The position numbers and the translations under genes are program-made. DNA of 64,000 nt. It comes from Prolixibacteraceae bacterium (GTDB taxonomy: Bacteria > Bacteroidota > Bacteroidia > Bacteroidales > Prolixibacteraceae). Position 1 is the first letter of the stretch. Every line of letters starts with the position of its first letter. The stretch covers positions 20,242-84,241 of the forward strand of contig JANXYV010000100.1 in the NCBI GenBank assembly GCA_025355875.1, read 5' to 3'. The notes below the pieces were generated by a model, which was not told where the DNA came from, did not search any database, and saw only the letters and a list, made by a program, of their open reading frames with translations. Of the stretch, positions 1 to 7,132 are shown in pieces.

Positions 1-626
1 GGATGGGAACCGAAATACCGAAACAATTTCTGGAATTGTGTGGAAAACCTTTGCTGATGCATACTATTCAGGTTTTCTTTGATTACGATTCTGCTTGTGA
101 AATCATTCTGGTACTTCCTGAAGTGCAACAGAAATACTGGAAAGAATTGTGTATGAAACATTCGTTTTTGCCCGAACATAAGATTGCATCGGGTGGTGAA
201 ACCCGTTTTCATTCAGTGAAAAATGGACTAAAAATGATTGATGATGAAGGAATCATTTTCATTCACGATGGAGTCAGACCTTTAGTTAGTCAGGAAACCA
301 TCCGGCGATGTTTCGAAATGGCTGAAAAATCAGGCAATGCAATTCCAGTATTGCCGGTGACCGAATCGTTGCGAAAACTGGAAGGAAATCAGAATATTAC
401 CATAGACCGAAGCCAGTATTTCAGCGTTCAGACTCCGCAAACCTTCAGGTCTGAACAAATCCTGAAAGCCTTTGATCAGGACTTCGATCGCGCATTTACC
501 GACGATGCTTCTGTGGTCGAAAAAGCAGGTTTTACCATATTTATGGTTGAGGGAAATCCTGAAAACATTAAAATTACGACCCCAACCGATTTGATCATTG
601 CTGAATTGTTTCTGAAAAATCAATAG
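1..626 (+). CDS. ispD: 2-C-methyl-D-erythritol 4-phosphate cytidylyltransferase (IspD), 5' end outside the window
   Basis: IspD couples CTP to methylerythritol 4-phosphate in the non-mevalonate isoprenoid pathway, in the cytoplasm. The reading frame is open from the first base. The first Met visible, at position 3, lies inside the conserved GxGxRMG..IPKQF nucleotide-binding segment, so the true start and the AAGxG loop are upstream of the window. Visible motifs are the IPKQF lysine, the HDGVRP segment, QTPQTF and TDDAS near the C-terminus. The 207 visible residues match the family's usual length of about 225-235 minus the missing N-terminus. The stop codon TAG overlaps the left arm of a terminator hairpin. 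The function is known from the family. Only the truncation is imposed by the window. Confidence 0.93.
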   Translation, partial: MGTEIPKQFLELCGKPLLMHTIQVFFDYDSACEIILVLPEVQQKYWKELCMKHSFLPEHKIASGGETRFHSVKNGLKMIDDEGIIFIHDGVRPLVSQETIRRCFEMAEKSGNAIPVLPVTESLRKLEGNQNITIDRSQYFSVQTPQTFRSEQILKAFDQDFDRAFTDDASVVEKAGFTIFMVEGNPENIKITTPTDLIIAELFLKNQ

Positions 627-662
627 GTTTGAATCGTTCCGGATTTCAAACCACTTTTTTTG
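626..662 (+). terminator. rho-independent terminator after ispD
   Basis: An 8-bp stem (arms 626-633 and 645-652) is followed by ACTTTTTTT. The left arm begins at the last base of the ispD stop codon. Confidence 0.7.
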
Positions 663-729
663 TTTTAAACTTCCCTTGCTTTTATCCGTTTTACTTTGAT
701 TATTTTCACTTTCAATTTTAAGAACAGTT

Positions 730-1989
730 ATGGATTTCAAAAATCTTTCGCTATACAGGCCAAAAATGGAGTACCGGCGTTTTGGTAAAACCAATAAAAT
801 GGTAAGCGTCATTACCTTGGGAGGAATGCGCTTTAAACACAGTTGGGAGGAACCCCGGCATATCATTCCACAGGATACGCTCGATCAATGTCGCGATACC
901 GTGCAAAAGGCACTTGCTCAGGGAATCAACCTGATTGAAACCGCTTATGGTTATACCAAAAGCGAACACGCCTACGGAAGGGTTCTGAACGATGAGCTGA
1001 GAATCAATCGTGATTCCTATTTTTTAATGACCAAAGGCGCACCGAAAACTGCCAATGAAACCCGAAAAATGCTTGAAAGTCAGTTGAAGGCATTGAAAAC
1101 TGACCATTTGGATTTTTATGGCTGGCATGGGATCAATAACCTTGCCAAGTTTGAAAATGCCTGCAGAAAGGGTGGTCCGGTGGAAGAGCTTCTGAAAATG
1201 AAAGAGGAAGGAATCATCGGGCATGTTGGTTTTAGCACCCATGCGCCACTTGAAGTGATCCTGAAAGCTATCGGAACTGACATGTTCGATTTTGTGAATC
1301 TTCATTATTACTATTTTTTCCAGCGAAACAAACCGGCCATTGATCTGGCTGAAAAAAAGGACATGGGCGTTTTCATCATCTCGGCCAACGATAAGGGCGG
1401 GCAACTTTCGACCCCGCCTCAAAAACTGATGGATCTGACCGCTCCGCTTCATCCGGTTCAGTTTAATGCCCGTTTTTGCCTGGGAAATCCTGCCATCCAC
1501 ACGTTGAGTTTTGGACTTCCGGTAACCGTTCAGTTCGACCATTTGGATGGTATTTTTCCAGCTCCGGCTCCACTTTCACCGGATGATGTAAAAATCCTGC
1601 AGCTTATGGACTCTCAGAAACTGCTCGATCCCTACTCCGGATTTGACGGGTATTCGATGAAGGAAGACCCTTCCGGATTGAATATTCCTGAAATTTTGCG
1701 TTTCCGGATGCTTTGGAAATGCTACGACATGAAGAACTTCGGCTTTTACCGATACAATATGTTTCAGGAAAAAGGCGACTGGTTTCCCGGCAATTTCCCA
1801 ACCAGGAAGAATTTGAAGCAAATAGATCTGAGCAATTGTCCGGCAGATATTCCAGTCGTTGAACTGATACGTGAAACGCACAAGGAATTGTACCGGACAA
1901 AGCCAAGGATAGATCGGAAGAGAATTCGTTTTATGGCTAAAAAAGTCTTGGCAAAAATCGTGTTCAAAATCAAGGCAAAATTTTGGTAG
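730..1989 (+). CDS. aldo/keto reductase family protein
   Basis: A 419-residue protein of the aldo/keto reductase superfamily, NAD(P)H-dependent oxidoreductases with a TIM-barrel fold. The N-terminal MEYRRFGKT..VSVITLGGMRF segment, the active-site Tyr in TAYGYTKSE, the Lys in MTKGAPK and the His in YGWHG are all visible. The usual catalytic Asp before TA is Glu here (LIETA). The C-terminal third carries a long non-barrel extension ending in a Lys/Arg-rich tail, making it longer than typical 320-residue members. It lacks the CxxCxxC ferredoxin motif found in some long bacterial members. The start ATG at 730 is used. A second Met (MEYRRFGKT, residue 13) starts closer to the family norm. The substrate cannot be assigned from sequence. 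It stands alone between the ispD terminator and the restriction-modification cassette. Confidence 0.85.
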   Translation: MDFKNLSLYRPKMEYRRFGKTNKMVSVITLGGMRFKHSWEEPRHIIPQDTLDQCRDTVQKALAQGINLIETAYGYTKSEHAYGRVLNDELRINRDSYFLMTKGAPKTANETRKMLESQLKALKTDHLDFYGWHGINNLAKFENACRKGGPVEELLKMKEEGIIGHVGFSTHAPLEVILKAIGTDMFDFVNLHYYYFFQRNKPAIDLAEKKDMGVFIISANDKGGQLSTPPQKLMDLTAPLHPVQFNARFCLGNPAIHTLSFGLPVTVQFDHLDGIFPAPAPLSPDDVKILQLMDSQKLLDPYSGFDGYSMKEDPSGLNIPEILRFRMLWKCYDMKNFGFYRYNMFQEKGDWFPGNFPTRKNLKQIDLSNCPADIPVVELIRETHKELYRTKPRIDRKRIRFMAKKVLAKIVFKIKAKFW

Positions 1990-2108
1990 GCGGATTAGAA
2001 AATGCAGAATGACATCAAAAACTGAGTTATCAATTTTGCCGCGGTTTTTTCCAGAAATAAGGCTAATAAATATAACTTTACGAGCGATACTAATTTTACC
2101 CGAAAAGC

Positions 2109-2873
2109 ATGAATTTATTGGATACCGGACTTGAAATGGGACTCATCAGATTTGATGAAGAGAAAAACTTCATCACCTACATGGATCAAAACAAAAAACG
2201 CAATTACAACAATCCGGAAGAGAAGGTTCAGGCAGAAACTTTCCTGACACTGGCTCTGATCTATGGTTATCCGGTAACCCGGATCAAACAGTTTGTTTCG
2301 GTACAAATGGGGTCAGAAACCAAGGGAGCCGATATTGTGGTTTATGCGGATGATGAATGTGAAGAAACCTACATTTTAGTTGAATGCAAAAAGGAAGACT
2401 TAACCGATCAACAATTTAATATCGCAGTAGATCAGGCATATAGCTATGCCATCGCAGAAGGGGCAAAATACGTTTGGACAACCTCACGCATTAAGAACCA
2501 GTATTACGAAGTCCCTGACAAAAAGCCGAAAAGCAGGATTGAAATTCCCGACATTCCTCAGTTTGGAGTTAAAAAACTGGCTCCCTACAAATATGTGAAG
2601 GGCGGCATTTCTCAAACTGACACGGAAACCTATGAATCATTGGAGGAACCTGATCCAAATAAAAAACAGAAGTTTTTTGAATTGCAGGTGGTAAGCGAAA
2701 GTGAACTAACAAAGATTTTTATTCAATCGCATCAGGCGCTTTGGGGTGGTGGCCAGCGAAATCCGAGTGTGGCTTTTGATGAATTGGATAAACTGATTTT
2801 CTGTAAAATATGGGACGAAAAGCATCCACGACGAAATGGCGAACCTTATGATTTCCAAATTTTCAGGGATTAA
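2109..2873 (+). CDS. fragment 1: nuclease-like domain (HsdR_N type)
   Basis: The first open segment (254 residues) of the interrupted fusion gene. It contains the whole predicted nuclease-like domain with a PD-(D/E)XK-style pattern (D75, E92-x-K94) and a helical linker up to YDFQIFRD, then the TAA stop. If translated alone it would be a nuclease domain without its methylase or DNA-reading partner, so it is probably inactive. It has an ATG start at 2109. No strong Shine-Dalgarno is visible, as is usual in this phylum. Confidence 0.7.
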   Translation: MNLLDTGLEMGLIRFDEEKNFITYMDQNKKRNYNNPEEKVQAETFLTLALIYGYPVTRIKQFVSVQMGSETKGADIVVYADDECEETYILVECKKEDLTDQQFNIAVDQAYSYAIAEGAKYVWTTSRIKNQYYEVPDKKPKSRIEIPDIPQFGVKKLAPYKYVKGGISQTDTETYESLEEPDPNKKQKFFELQVVSESELTKIFIQSHQALWGGGQRNPSVAFDELDKLIFCKIWDEKHPRRNGEPYDFQIFRD

Positions 2874-3326
2874 GAAGCTGAAGATTTATTGGTTCGGATC
2901 AAGAAAATATATGCAATTGGAGAAAACGACGCTCCTGAAGTTTTCAAGGATGGGATAAGCCTTTCAGCGCAGGAAACTTTGACCATCGTAAAATATTTCC
3001 AGCGGATAAACCTCAACAAAACTGACCTTGACAGCAAAGGAAAAGCCTTTGAAACTTTTATGGGCAGCTATTTCAGGGGCGACTTTGGCCAGTATTTTAC
3101 ACCGCGACCTATCGTAAAATTTATTGTCGAAAGTTTGCCAATCACGCACAAATCAAGGGTTTTGGATACAAGTTGCGGAAGTGGCGGCTTCCTGTTGTAT
3201 GCACTCGACAAGGTTCGGGAACAGGCCAATGAGTTTTATCACCCGGTTAAAGAAGAGAAAGACCATTATACTTATTGGCACGACTTTGCCGAAAAGAATT
3301 TATTTGGCATTGAGATTAACGACTAG
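2874..3326 (+). CDS. fragment 2: N-terminal part of the adenine methyltransferase
   Basis: The middle open segment, about 150 codons, between the TAA and the TAG. It carries the helical N-terminal region and AdoMet-binding motif I (DTSCGSGGF), ending at FGIEIND. There is no ATG near its beginning. A TTG at 2889 is the only early alternative start, so independent translation is doubtful. It is best treated as a part of the interrupted gene. Confidence 0.5.
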   Translation, partial: EAEDLLVRIKKIYAIGENDAPEVFKDGISLSAQETLTIVKYFQRINLNKTDLDSKGKAFETFMGSYFRGDFGQYFTPRPIVKFIVESLPITHKSRVLDTSCGSGGFLLYALDKVREQANEFYHPVKEEKDHYTYWHDFAEKNLFGIEIND

Positions 3327-3344
3327 ATTGCCCGGACCGCCAAA

Positions 3345-4256
3345 ATGAATATGATTATTCATGACGACGGGCACACCAATGTGATCGCCTCTGACGGGCT
3401 TTTGAGCGATTCAGAAATGCAGCTTAAAAACAAAGAGTTTCGTTACAATTCTTTCGATTTTATTATTACCAATCCTCCATTCGGCAGCTCGATCAAGCTA
3501 ACCGAAAAGGCTTACATGAACCAATATAATTTAGCCTTAAAAGAGGTCGATTGGTTGAATACAACGGCAAGTAGCAAAGCCACTTTGGGCGACAGCCAAA
3601 GTACCGAAGTACTGTTTTTGGAGCAATGCCATAAGTTTCTGGTAGAGGGCGGTTATCTGGCTATTGTAATTCCCGATGGAATTCTGACCAACAGCAGTAT
3701 GCAATATGTGCGGGATAATCTGGAAGAAATGTATCGGATTGTTGCAGTAGTTTCTATGCCTCAAACGGCTTTTGCAGCAACCGGCGCGGGTGTTAAAAGT
3801 TCAGTTTTATTCTTGCGCAAACACAAGCAAAAGCAGACCGAAAAAATAGCCAATCAAAAAATCAAGCTGAAAGAGGAGATAAAAACCGGCAATGAATACA
3901 TTTCTACCATCGAAAAGTGGGAGATGGAGAAATCTGAAGCTATAAAACGATTGGAACAAGCGGCTAAAAAAGCAAATCCAACCGCCGCCAAAAAGGAAAT
4001 TGCTGAAATCGTGCAGTCAGATAAATCAGAGATTCAGTCCGCTTTTACCGACAAAGTCAATTTGCTGAAAGAAGAACTGACCGAAAAGTATTTTATGGCC
4101 GAACAAAATGCACTGGACGACTACCCGATTTTTATGGCAATAGCGGAAGACATTGGCTACGACGCTACCGGAAGACCTACTGCCAACAATGAATTGACCG
4201 AAATCGGGAAAGAATTATCCAGGTTTATCGCGCATATCAACCTGACAGCAAAGTAA
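3345..4256 (+). CDS. fragment 3: C-terminal part of the adenine methyltransferase
   Basis: The last segment (303 residues from ATG 3345) holds the catalytic NPPF motif of N6-adenine methyltransferases, the following target-handling region and a Lys/Glu-rich helical tail. Motif I lies upstream of the stop codon, so this piece alone cannot bind AdoMet normally. Similarity to the family begins before the ATG (IARTAK from 3327), which shows that the ATG is internal to the ancestral gene. Confidence 0.65.
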   Translation: MNMIIHDDGHTNVIASDGLLSDSEMQLKNKEFRYNSFDFIITNPPFGSSIKLTEKAYMNQYNLALKEVDWLNTTASSKATLGDSQSTEVLFLEQCHKFLVEGGYLAIVIPDGILTNSSMQYVRDNLEEMYRIVAVVSMPQTAFAATGAGVKSSVLFLRKHKQKQTEKIANQKIKLKEEIKTGNEYISTIEKWEMEKSEAIKRLEQAAKKANPTAAKKEIAEIVQSDKSEIQSAFTDKVNLLKEELTEKYFMAEQNALDDYPIFMAIAEDIGYDATGRPTANNELTEIGKELSRFIAHINLTAK

Positions 4257-4267
4257 ATTATAAAAAC

Positions 4268-4322
4268 CGTTAGTTTACTTTAGTGCCACCAAAGTAAACT
4301 AACGAAAAAATTAGTTTACTTT
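4268..4322. promoter_or_regulatory. candidate operator: 14-bp perfect inverted repeat plus a third direct copy
   Basis: Arms 4268-4281 and 4291-4304 (core TTAGTTTACTTT) are perfectly complementary around a 9-bp spacer that itself holds GTG-C-CAC. A third copy of TTAGTTTACTTT lies at 4311-4322, just before the Fic gene's start. There is no T-run directly after the right arm, so this looks more like a protein-binding site than a terminator. The Fic protein's C-terminal winged-helix region is a plausible binder (inference). Confidence 0.6.
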
Positions 4323-4338
4323 GCTAACAAAATTGAAT

Positions 4339-5478
4339 ATGATACAGCTTGAAAAATATATCTCCGGCGAAATTAGAAAAGGCATTGGTTATAAATACTT
4401 TATGCCCAGTTTTATCAACGATGAATGGATCTGGACTGATCCAAAACTCAATAAATTGATCGAAAATGCTTCCTTTGAATTGGGACAATTGAATTCGTTT
4501 GCCAAATTGGTGCCCAATGTCGATTTATTTATCCACCTGCACATTACCAAAGAAGCTGTTGTATCGAGTAAAATTGAAGGAACCCAGACTCATTTTGATG
4601 AAGCGTTCCTGCAAAAAGAAAATATAACCCCAGAACGAAAAGACGATTGGCAGGAGGTACAGAATTATACTGAAGCTCTAAATACCGCTATTGAGGAATT
4701 AAAGTCCTTGCCCATTTCGTCGCGACTGATTTTAATGACACATAAAACCTTGCTGCAAGGAGTTCGCGGTGAAAAGAAGACTCCCGGGGAATACCGCAGG
4801 AGCCAGAACTGGATCGGCGGACAAAGCCTTGCCGATGCGGTTTTCATACCGCCACATCACGAGCATTTAAACGAACTGATGGGCGATCTCGAGAATTATA
4901 TTCACAATGAGAATATCGAGATTCCTGTGCTCATCAAGGCGGCGATCATACACTACCAGTTCGAAACCATCCACCCATTTTTAGACGGGAATGGACGTAT
5001 CGGGAGGTTACTTATTCCGCTTTTTCTGATTGAGAAAAATGTTTTAGCAAAACCACTATTGTATTTGTCAAGCTATTTCGAGAAAGAAAAAAGCCTTTAC
5101 TACGATAACCTTACACGGGTAAGGACTCATAACGACATGATTCAGTGGATCAAATACTTTTTGGTTGGAGTTGCCCAAACTGCCCGGCAGGCTACACAAA
5201 CCTTGAGCAACATTATTTCACTGAAAGCCGAACACGAGCAGGCTATTCAAACCCAGTTTGGCAAACGGATAAAAATGGGGCTTTTGCTACATAATTACCT
5301 GCCTAAACAGCCTTTGGTAACTGTAAAAGAAGTACAACAAGTATGCAACCTATCAAAAAAATCGGCTGGCGACCTTATCAATATTTTTGTTGAAAAGAAA
5401 ATGCTCCAGGAATATACCGGCCAGTCGCGAAACCGGATTTTTGCTTATGAACCTTACTTAGACCTTTTTAATGACTAA
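4339..5478 (+). CDS. Fic family adenylyltransferase with N-terminal inhibitory motif and C-terminal winged helix
   Basis: Fic enzymes transfer AMP (or another nucleotide) to hydroxyl side chains of target proteins. The catalytic motif HPFLDGNGRIGR begins at H212. The autoinhibitory S-x-x-x-E-G motif is seen at S76-E80-G81, placing it among class II Fic proteins, where the inhibitory helix is N-terminal in the same chain. The last 70 residues (VTVKEVQQVCNLSKKSAGDLINIF) look like a winged helix. I chose ATG 4339. A TTG at 4321 in the same frame would overlap the third operator copy. The 3' end overlaps hsdS by 8 bp, so the two are probably cotranslated. Fic genes sit inside other bacterial hsd loci, such as the R-linked ORFs of Campylobacter. 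Whether it regulates or assists the system is unknown. Confidence 0.9.
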   Translation: MIQLEKYISGEIRKGIGYKYFMPSFINDEWIWTDPKLNKLIENASFELGQLNSFAKLVPNVDLFIHLHITKEAVVSSKIEGTQTHFDEAFLQKENITPERKDDWQEVQNYTEALNTAIEELKSLPISSRLILMTHKTLLQGVRGEKKTPGEYRRSQNWIGGQSLADAVFIPPHHEHLNELMGDLENYIHNENIEIPVLIKAAIIHYQFETIHPFLDGNGRIGRLLIPLFLIEKNVLAKPLLYLSSYFEKEKSLYYDNLTRVRTHNDMIQWIKYFLVGVAQTARQATQTLSNIISLKAEHEQAIQTQFGKRIKMGLLLHNYLPKQPLVTVKEVQQVCNLSKKSAGDLINIFVEKKMLQEYTGQSRNRIFAYEPYLDLFND

Positions 5479-7054
5479 TTTGTACGCCATATCGCCAAAA
5501 CTCAATCCCAGCAAGGTTTTCATTTTGCAAAAAAGCGAACTGGAAAAACGGCTCGACCCGTTCTACTATGTCCCCGAATTACTTGAATTGGAAAAGAAGG
5601 TTTTAGCCAAGAAACCCCAAAAGCTAAGGCATTACGTTAAAAACATCGCCAGTGGGGCAACGCCAAAAACTACTGAAAGTGAGAAATACTATGCTGAAAA
5701 GGAAAATGGAATCCCGTTCCTTCGGGTACAAAATCTTTCTCCGACAGGTGTTTTAGAATTCGACGACTGCAAATACATCAACGAAGAAACGCACAACGGA
5801 ATGCTGAAGCGCAGCCAGGTTTCGGAAGGCGATTTGCTGGTAAAAATTACGGGTGTTGGCCGAATGGCGGTTGCTTCGGTTGTTCCTGAAGGGTTTGAAG
5901 GCAATATCAACCAGCATGTGTGTGTGATTAAAACCGGGAGCAAAAAAATTAGTGAAACTCTGGCGGCGTTCCTCAATTCAGATATTGGCGAAAAACTGGC
6001 AAGCCGAAGAAGTACCGGCGGAACACGACCAGCCTTGGATTATCCCGCTCTGCTTTCCATGCCGATTATTGAAGACCAGCGGATTTTACAGATTACAGCT
6101 AAAGCAATTGAGCAAAAGCAACAAAACGACGCCGAAGCCGAAAAGCTTTTGGCCAGCATTGACGATTATTTGCTGAAGGAATTGGGAATTACTTTGCCTA
6201 AAGGAACATATTACACTCAGGAAAGTGATTTTGTTGCGCATGACAAAAGTGGTGAATATGGGCACCATATCTTTCTTCAGGAAAAATTCAAACTTGAAGA
6301 ACAAAACAAATTGGTGCAAAAAGGAAGAATATTTATCACTTATTTGAATGAAATTACCGGCACCAGGTTTGATCCCAAACTTCATTCAGAACAAACTAAA
6401 GCTTTACTTGAATCACTTTATAGTGAGAAATTTAAATACAAAAAACTAAAGTCGGTCGTTATTCATAGTTGCTCGGGCGATTGGGGAAATGATGATAAAG
6501 ATAGTTTTGATAATGAAGCATTTGTTCGCTGTTTAGTAATTAGAGCTACGGAATTTGATAATAAATTTAATCTGAATGTTGATGGATGTAGAGCAAAATA
6601 TCGTCTAATAAACAAACAAAAATATAATTCGTTAGACATACAAACCAATGATTTGCTTATAGAAAAATCTGGTGGTAGTGAGAATCAGCCGGTTGGAAGA
6701 ATCGCGATTCTTACAGAAGAACTCATACAAAATTACAATCTTGGATTCAGTAATTTCGTTCATAAAATCAGAATCGATAACAAGACTGTTTGTCCGGAAT
6801 ATGTGTTCAATTACCTAAAAACATTGCATAATATTAAAATTACTGATGTTATGCAAAGCCAAACAAATGGAATAAGGAACTTAATATTAAGCGAGTATCT
6901 TAATTTACCAATTCCCATCCCTCCACTTACCAAACAAAAAGAAATTGCTGACCATATTACTGCCATCAGGCAGCAAGCCCAACAATTGAAAGACCAGACC
7001 AAAGAAGCGCTGGCGCAGGCAAGCCGGGAGATTGAACGCATTTTATTGGGTTAA
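5471..7054 (+). CDS. hsdS: type I-like restriction-modification specificity subunit (HsdS)
   Basis: A 527-residue DNA-recognition subunit with two target-recognition domains, each reading one half-site. TRD1 spans roughly residues 55-205, ending in FLNSDIGEKL..GGTRPALDYPALLSMPI. A helical spacer follows (AKAIEQKQQNDAEAEKLLASIDDYLL). TRD2 spans about 320-490, ending in LNLPIPIPPLTKQKEIA. The C-terminal helix (RQQAQQLKDQTKEALAQA) repeats the spacer type. The frame is intact although the methylase gene upstream is broken. It starts inside the Fic gene (ATGACTAA overlap). TRD2 (about 6420-6900) is visibly more AT-rich than its flanks, as expected if TRDs are exchanged by recombination. It needs a methylase partner in trans or a suppressed upstream gene to act. 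Confidence 0.92.
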   Translation: MTNLYAISPKLNPSKVFILQKSELEKRLDPFYYVPELLELEKKVLAKKPQKLRHYVKNIASGATPKTTESEKYYAEKENGIPFLRVQNLSPTGVLEFDDCKYINEETHNGMLKRSQVSEGDLLVKITGVGRMAVASVVPEGFEGNINQHVCVIKTGSKKISETLAAFLNSDIGEKLASRRSTGGTRPALDYPALLSMPIIEDQRILQITAKAIEQKQQNDAEAEKLLASIDDYLLKELGITLPKGTYYTQESDFVAHDKSGEYGHHIFLQEKFKLEEQNKLVQKGRIFITYLNEITGTRFDPKLHSEQTKALLESLYSEKFKYKKLKSVVIHSCSGDWGNDDKDSFDNEAFVRCLVIRATEFDNKFNLNVDGCRAKYRLINKQKYNSLDIQTNDLLIEKSGGSENQPVGRIAILTEELIQNYNLGFSNFVHKIRIDNKTVCPEYVFNYLKTLHNIKITDVMQSQTNGIRNLILSEYLNLPIPIPPLTKQKEIADHITAIRQQAQQLKDQTKEALAQASREIERILLG

Positions 7055-7074
7055 AGGTATCTATCACCAAAACT

Positions 7075-7112
7075 AAAAGAGGCTGAACTCCGCGGAGCCA
7101 GCCTCTTTTCAC
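7075..7112. terminator. bidirectional terminator between hsdS and the RND efflux gene
   Basis: An 11-bp perfect stem (7075-7085 with 7099-7109) has A-run and T-run flanks on both sides. The loop contains the 10-bp palindrome CTCCGCGGAG. It serves the convergent hsdS and efflux operons. Confidence 0.85.
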
Positions 7113-7132
7113 TTTATTTCACACTCAAAATC

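Larger units (their letters stand above)
2109..4256 (+). pseudogene. restriction nuclease-adenine methyltransferase fusion gene interrupted by two in-frame stops
   Basis: Read as one frame (716 codons) this is a single gene: an N-terminal HsdR_N/PD-(D/E)XK-like nuclease domain (residues about 30-110; D75, E92, K94 in GADIVVY..ECKK) followed by an HsdM-type N6-adenine methyltransferase (motif I DTSCGSGGF at 353, catalytic NPPF at 455) and a coiled-coil tail. The frame is broken by TAA at 2871-2873 and TAG at 3324-3326. No frameshift is involved, and coding similarity continues directly across both stops (EAEDLLVRIKK after the first, IARTAKMNMIIHDDGHTNV after the second). The second stop splits motif I from NPPF, so no single fragment can be an active methylase. 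The architecture with a downstream specificity subunit resembles BcgI-like type IIG/IIB enzymes or nuclease-fused type I-like methylases. Either recent inactivation or suppression/readthrough is possible. A sequencing error at both sites is less likely but cannot be excluded. Confidence 0.85.

Noticed and set aside
730..1989. Aldo/keto reductase as a dead enzyme because the catalytic Asp is Glu
   Set aside because: Tyr, Lys and His are present and the alignment at the Asp is only by eye, so loss of function cannot be claimed.
2109..4256. Alternative genetic code (TAR read as Gln), as in some phages
   Set aside because: Every other gene in the window ends normally at TAA, TAG or TGA, so a genome-wide recoding is excluded. 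Only local suppression remains possible.
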